From Bradyrhizobium guangzhouense (GTDB taxonomy: Bacteria; Pseudomonadota; Alphaproteobacteria; Rhizobiales; Xanthobacteraceae): a stretch of DNA of 64,000 nt. The position numbers and the translations under genes are program-made. Position 1 is the first letter of the stretch. Each line of letters opens with the position of its first letter. Below, piece by piece: positions 60,201 through 64,000 of the stretch. Below the pieces are notes generated by a model. It was not told where the DNA came from. It made no database searches and was given only the letters and a program-made list of their open reading frames with translations. The stretch covers positions 124,001 through 188,000 of the forward strand of contig NZ_CP030054.1 in NCBI RefSeq assembly GCF_004114955.1. Direction: 5' to 3'.

Positions 60201-61913
60201 ATGCGCATCTGCGGTATCAAGCTGACACATGACGGCGGGATTGCTCTTGTTGAGGACGGACGGCTTATCTTTTGTATCGAGCAGGAGAAACGGAGCAACA
60301 ATCCGCGGTATCAAACAATCGACAACCTCGATGCAATCGTCGTCGCTTTGACCGAACACGGTCTGGATCCGCAAGAAGTTGATCAGTTCGTCATCGATGG
60401 CTGGGCGGGGGTGGCGGAGTCGCAGTTCCAGGTTCTCAGCGGGACGACACCGATCACTCTCAAAGGGGCGCCCTATGTTGAACGCCATGCCGACGGCCTT
60501 CTCACCTCGTGCGATGGCTCTGGTCTTAGGCTCGATGGCAGCGATTTCCCTTATAGAAGCTATCCGCACGTCACAGGCCATGTAGCCTCCGCATACTGCA
60601 CCAGCCCCTTTGCCAAAGCTGGACAGCCCGCCTTCTGCCTCGTGTGGGACGGCGGCACCTTTCCACGTCTTTATCACGTAGAACATCGAGGCGCTCAGTT
60701 CATCGAATGCCTGTTCCCGGTGATTGGGCATGTCTATGCCGCCGCGGGACTTCATTTTGGACCGTATAAGCAGGCGAACCGCGCTAACTGGGACCTGGGT
60801 GGCCCCGGCAAGGTGGACCCGGGCGGTGCCGGCAAGCTTAACCTGGGTGTAGCCGGCAAGCTGATGGCGTATATCGCGCTCGGGTCTGTCATTGAAAACA
60901 TTGTCACGGTCTTTGAGGAACTCTACCAGGAGCGCTTTGCGGCCGACACGAAACTTGCCAGTTTCCGTACAGACATTGAGAGCATGGAGTCCGCGCTTGC
61001 GGCTGTGCATGACTTCTTCGACGCCAGCGCGCGCCACCTAAAGGCCAGGGCCCCCGAAGATGTGCTGGCATCGTTTCATTGCTTCCTCGAGCGTCTCCTC
61101 GTCCGCAAAATGGCGCTTGCTTTGCAGCGGCATTCATATCTTGGGGCGCGCAATCTGTGCGTAGCAGGTGGCTGCGGTCTCAATATCAAATGGAACAGCG
61201 CACTACGTGCGACAGGCCTGTTCGATGCCGTCTGGGTGCCCCCGTTTCCGAATGACAGTGGCTCGGCAATCGGTGCCGCTTGCTGCGCAATGGTGGTGGA
61301 AAAAGGCTTCTCGCCGTTGGAATGGTCGGTATATAGTGGTCCAGCCTTGCAACGTCGAGATGTACCCCCCGAATGGAAGGCCGCGCCGTGTAGTCTGCAT
61401 GAACTTGCGACCATTCTTGCCGGCAACAAGCCCGTGATTTTTCTTACCGGCCGCGCCGAGCTTGGGCCTCGGGCGTTGGGTAGCAGAAGCATTCTCGCCC
61501 CCGCGACCTCGCCGCGAATGAAGGATTATCTCAACGACATCAAACTTCGCGAACACTTCCGGCCAGTGGCTCCGATATGCCTAGAGGATCGTGCGCCGGA
61601 TATATTTAGTCCCGGAACACCGGACCCTTACATGCTTTTCGATCACCAGACACGACCAGAATGGCGGGACAAAATCCCCGCTGTTGTACATCTCGATGGA
61701 TCGGCGCGATTGCAGACGATTTGCAGGACCTCTCAGCACAAAGTCGCCGAGCTTCTCGTCGAATACGAAAAGCTCACAGGCATTCCGCTGCTTTGCAATA
61801 CGAGTGCAAACCACCATGGACGTGGGTTCTTCCCGCATGTCGCAGCAGCCTGCGAGTGGGGACGCGTCGAGCACGTATGGGGCGACGGCATACTGTGGAC
61901 CAAAGCTCGATAA
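60201..61913 (+). CDS. nodU: Nod-factor carbamoyltransferase NodU
   Basis: A 570-residue protein starting MRICGIKLTHDGGIALVEDG, of the NodU/NolO/TobZ carbamoyltransferase family. N-terminal Kae1-like ASKHA fold: FCLVWDGGTFPRLY, GCGLNIKWNSALRATGLFD, PPFPNDSGSAIGAA. C-terminal YrdC-like part: GPRALGSRSILAPATSP, LREHFRPVAPICLED. It carbamoylates the non-reducing glucosamine of the Nod factor (O-6). Length fits NodU (about 560-570) rather than NolO (about 680). It stands apart from nodABC and contains a repeat expansion. Confidence 0.85.
   Translation: MRICGIKLTHDGGIALVEDGRLIFCIEQEKRSNNPRYQTIDNLDAIVVALTEHGLDPQEVDQFVIDGWAGVAESQFQVLSGTTPITLKGAPYVERHADGLLTSCDGSGLRLDGSDFPYRSYPHVTGHVASAYCTSPFAKAGQPAFCLVWDGGTFPRLYHVEHRGAQFIECLFPVIGHVYAAAGLHFGPYKQANRANWDLGGPGKVDPGGAGKLNLGVAGKLMAYIALGSVIENIVTVFEELYQERFAADTKLASFRTDIESMESALAAVHDFFDASARHLKARAPEDVLASFHCFLERLLVRKMALALQRHSYLGARNLCVAGGCGLNIKWNSALRATGLFDAVWVPPFPNDSGSAIGAACCAMVVEKGFSPLEWSVYSGPALQRRDVPPEWKAAPCSLHELATILAGNKPVIFLTGRAELGPRALGSRSILAPATSPRMKDYLNDIKLREHFRPVAPICLEDRAPDIFSPGTPDPYMLFDHQTRPEWRDKIPAVVHLDGSARLQTICRTSQHKVAELLVEYEKLTGIPLLCNTSANHHGRGFFPHVAAACEWGRVEHVWGDGILWTKAR
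60792..60863 (+). repeat. Three tandem in-frame 24-bp repeats within nodU
   Basis: Units at 60792-60815, 60816-60839 and 60840-60863 encode DLGGPGKV, DPGGAGKL and NLGVAGKL. They agree at most positions and keep the frame. The last unit joins LMAYIALG as in normal family members, so the first two are probably added copies in a surface loop. Confidence 0.85.
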
Positions 61914-63141
61914 CCGTGCGGCGCGACAATCAGTGACAGTGCTTCCCAACCAGATTGTCGCGCTATAATAGCCTGTTCTAGAGGGCGCACAACGCAATTT
62001 GAGTAATACTCGGTAGAGCGGCTCCGGCGACGAATGCAGCCTCCCTGAGCGTCGCCCTCATCCAGCCGCCAGGATTTGACTTGTGTCGCAGTTGGCGCGA
62101 GCGATTAGTTTTTGTAAGGCGGCACGAGTACACCAACGTGATCACTTAGAGTTGCGGCATGGCCGCAATCTGACAGTGCAACGCAATACGCACGTGGCCT
62201 CGCTTGCCAAGGGAAACGCCAACTGTTTTGGCCGGGATCAGCACAATCCACGCGCTGTAGTAAGCGGATGTGTTCGGAATGGCTTGACGCATATCCGAGT
62301 CCGAAAAGAGTACGGCTGCTTTTCGGGTGCAGCAGTCGCAGGACCAACGGCCTATGAGCTTAGCAGGGTGCGAGTGGGCATCCTGGATCCCCGACCTCAG
62401 AGGATGACACCTGATACGAATGAAGTTCGCATAGCGCGCTCGGCGATGGTGTTGAGGTGGCGGGTTCGCGCGCTTCGGTGCTTCGGTAGTACCATCGATC
62501 GGATCGAGAACGAACGCGGCGCCTCGGTGACCGACAACGTCCCTTGGTCAGCATCCCTCCTGCCGATGAACGAAAGCACGTCTGGGCCGCGCTGGCAGTG
62601 ACAGTTCAAATTGACGGCAGACCTGATTCACGATTAACCCCCGCCAGCGACCGACCATGTACGGATCGTAAGCGAACAAGCTCACTTGCCGTCCGCACTC
62701 GAAGATCCTGTCGTCGCCGATTGTCCTGCTGCACCTGTCTGTGGCCGCAGCAAACCAGAGGACCGCTTAACCCTACATTGCCATCCATGTTGAACGAGCG
62801 TGGCTTATGCCGCACCAGAGCTTCCTCTGCGCTCCCCGTTGGAACAAGCCGCCGCCGCTAGTAAGGACTCTTATGGTTCGGATCGAGTTCGATTTTGCAG
62901 TTTATGACTGGCCCACGTTAGACGTTTTGAGCTCGACTCTTGAGTGAGACTCACAGCGATGCCCTTATCACGGACCAGATCAGGAGATTGATCGCCAGAA
63001 GTGGCGGCATCGCTAGGGCTTAATTTTGAAATAGAGCAATCTCGCCGTTAACAAGATATCGAAAGCCCTATCCGCCGCTTAGCGGCAATGGATGAGGTGA
63101 ACGACGGACACTCAGCTCAAATTCCTTCATTTCTGATGCGG
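61914..63141. other. Relic region between nodU and the aminotransferase
   Basis: About 1.2 kb. The part 61985-62180 resembles 39490-39700 and may be an old mobile-element end. Frames such as 62083-62601 (plus, 172 codons) and short minus frames at 62400-62815 have no recognisable domain. Likely degraded insertion-sequence or island DNA. Confidence 0.45.
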
Positions 63142-64000
63142 TTAGGTCCCTGGCTGCCCGCGCCTTAGACCGTTGAGCGCCTCGACGATGCGTTTGAGCC
63201 CCATCTCCAATAGCTCCGGTGGAGCACCGAAGGAGAGACGTAGGCCGTTCGCGTCGCCGAAAGCGTCGCCTGGAACACATCCTACATTAGCTTCTTCGAG
63301 GAGCACTCGTGCGATGTCATCGGCAGATCGCACTGAGCCTTCAGTCCGCAAAGCAGACAAAAGCCGACTCAGATTGAGATAAAAACAGAACGAACCATCG
63401 GCGCGGGATGGAGTTACATCGCGTAGATCAGAAAGGATGTGAAGACCTATGTTGCGAGCGTCGACAAGACGCTGATAGATCTGCTCCTCAAAGCTGCCAT
63501 CGCTGGCTTGAAGGTGGTGCAGGATCGCCTGCTGCGCGATTACATTCGGAGTTGCGATTGCATGGCTCTGAAGCTTTCTTACCGCGGAAACGAGCTGCGC
63601 GGGCGCGGCGAAATAGCCCAAGCGCCAGCCGGTTATCATCAACTCCCTTGAAAACGACTTGACTATGATCGTCCGCGAACGTACCCGGGGGTGCGCCATG
63701 ACGATCGACTCGTGGTGACGAAAACCAGTGAATACCAGTCCCGAGTAGCACTCATCGGAAATGATCCATATCTGGCGTTCGATAGCGAGTTCGCCGATAT
63801 CTTGTAGTATCGTTCGATTGTAGACTGCGCCGGTCGGGTTATTTGGCGAATTGATTATTATAGCTTTCGTCTGCGGTGTGACAGCAACTCGGATTGCACT
63901 GATATCGGGAATATATCTCGGGCAGCGAGCATCAACGAACACTGGTGCTGCACCAGCGAGAACGACCTGGGACAGCAATATCGGCCGCCAGGGGCGAATA
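63142..64000 (-). CDS. PLP-dependent aminotransferase (class I), C-terminal part, PLP lysine replaced
   Basis: The frame runs off the window edge (WRPILLSQVVLAGAAPVFVD at its visible start), so the N-terminus is missing; a TTG near 63978 is not the real start. Fold type I motifs: IIINSPNNPTGAVYNR, IWIISDECYSGLVFTG and SFSRELMITGWRLGYFA. In the last, family members have SK before the ELMITGWR-like stretch; here the codon at 63646-63648 gives Arg. The C-terminus has the normal CVPGDAFGDANGLRLSFGAP. Substrate unknown. Confidence 0.85.
   Translation of the reverse strand, partial: IRPWRPILLSQVVLAGAAPVFVDARCPRYIPDISAIRVAVTPQTKAIIINSPNNPTGAVYNRTILQDIGELAIERQIWIISDECYSGLVFTGFRHHESIVMAHPRVRSRTIIVKSFSRELMITGWRLGYFAAPAQLVSAVRKLQSHAIATPNVIAQQAILHHLQASDGSFEEQIYQRLVDARNIGLHILSDLRDVTPSRADGSFCFYLNLSRLLSALRTEGSVRSADDIARVLLEEANVGCVPGDAFGDANGLRLSFGAPPELLEMGLKRIVEALNGLRRGQPGT

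Noticed and set aside
60201..61913. Identity as NolO (3- or 4-O-carbamoyltransferase)
   Set aside because: The protein is about 570 residues, fitting NodU; NolO proteins are about 100 residues longer. A tree would settle it.

Overview
The window looks like a piece of a Bradyrhizobium-type symbiosis island. It opens with a rhizobial type III secretion (T3SS) operon behind a tts box and a NopP-type effector. Near the right end it has two Nod-factor decoration genes (a NoeI-like sugar O-methyltransferase and a NodU carbamoyltransferase). The material between is rich in nested insertion sequences, group II introns and broken genes, with catabolic clusters for plant- or nodule-derived compounds.

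Region 1 (1-7.5 kb): tts box, nopC-like, nopA-like (needle), sctD (FHA-type inner ring), two small T3SS-linked genes, rhcV/sctV (export gate), then a y4yS-type TPR lipoprotein gene broken by two frameshifts. A NopP-like effector gene follows on the opposite strand with a weak tts-like box.

Region 2 (7.6-17.4 kb): mobile-element graveyard. It holds a 5'-truncated group II intron whose reverse transcriptase is frameshifted inside YADD, a serine-recombinase module (frameshifted, 3'-truncated), an adenine-methylase pseudogene, an IS630 element with one nonsense codon, and an IS21 element whose istA is split by an IS110-family element.

Region 3 (18-26.5 kb): lrgAB, an aldehyde dehydrogenase scrap, a PAS-PAS-HTH regulator, pyruvate kinase, a flavoprotein dehydrogenase, and a PEP-hydrolase-family/Tm-1-like gene pair.

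Region 4 (26.6-33.0 kb): an IS66-family element with matching terminal repeats and a perfect 8-bp target duplication. Its tnpB and tnpC are each interrupted by a different group II intron (1887 and 1890 nt). Removing the introns at the boundaries I infer restores both reading frames exactly. This is the most striking structure in the window.

Region 5 (33.2-39.4 kb): amidase plus a complete branched-chain/amide-type ABC transporter.

Region 6 (39.8-57.7 kb): a large catabolic region. AraC regulator; PfkB kinase; PanB-like enzyme; a MocD/MocE/MocF-like set (membrane di-iron oxygenase, Rieske ferredoxin, ferredoxin reductase) with a sugar isomerase; GH88 hydrolase; MFS transporter; GguC/AraD1-like protein; MocR-family regulator; a broken semialdehyde dehydrogenase; CoA-transferase; enoyl-CoA hydratase. 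The gene content resembles rhizopine (methyl-inosamine) catabolism joined to a sugar-acid pathway. A recurring ATATATCAAT-type motif lies upstream of several of these genes.

Region 7 (58-64 kb): noeI-like gene, a degraded ORF, nodU with an internal triplicated 24-bp repeat, about 1.2 kb of apparent relics, and the C-terminal part of an aminotransferase in which the expected PLP lysine codon reads arginine. All names come from reading motifs and gene order by eye; no database search was run.
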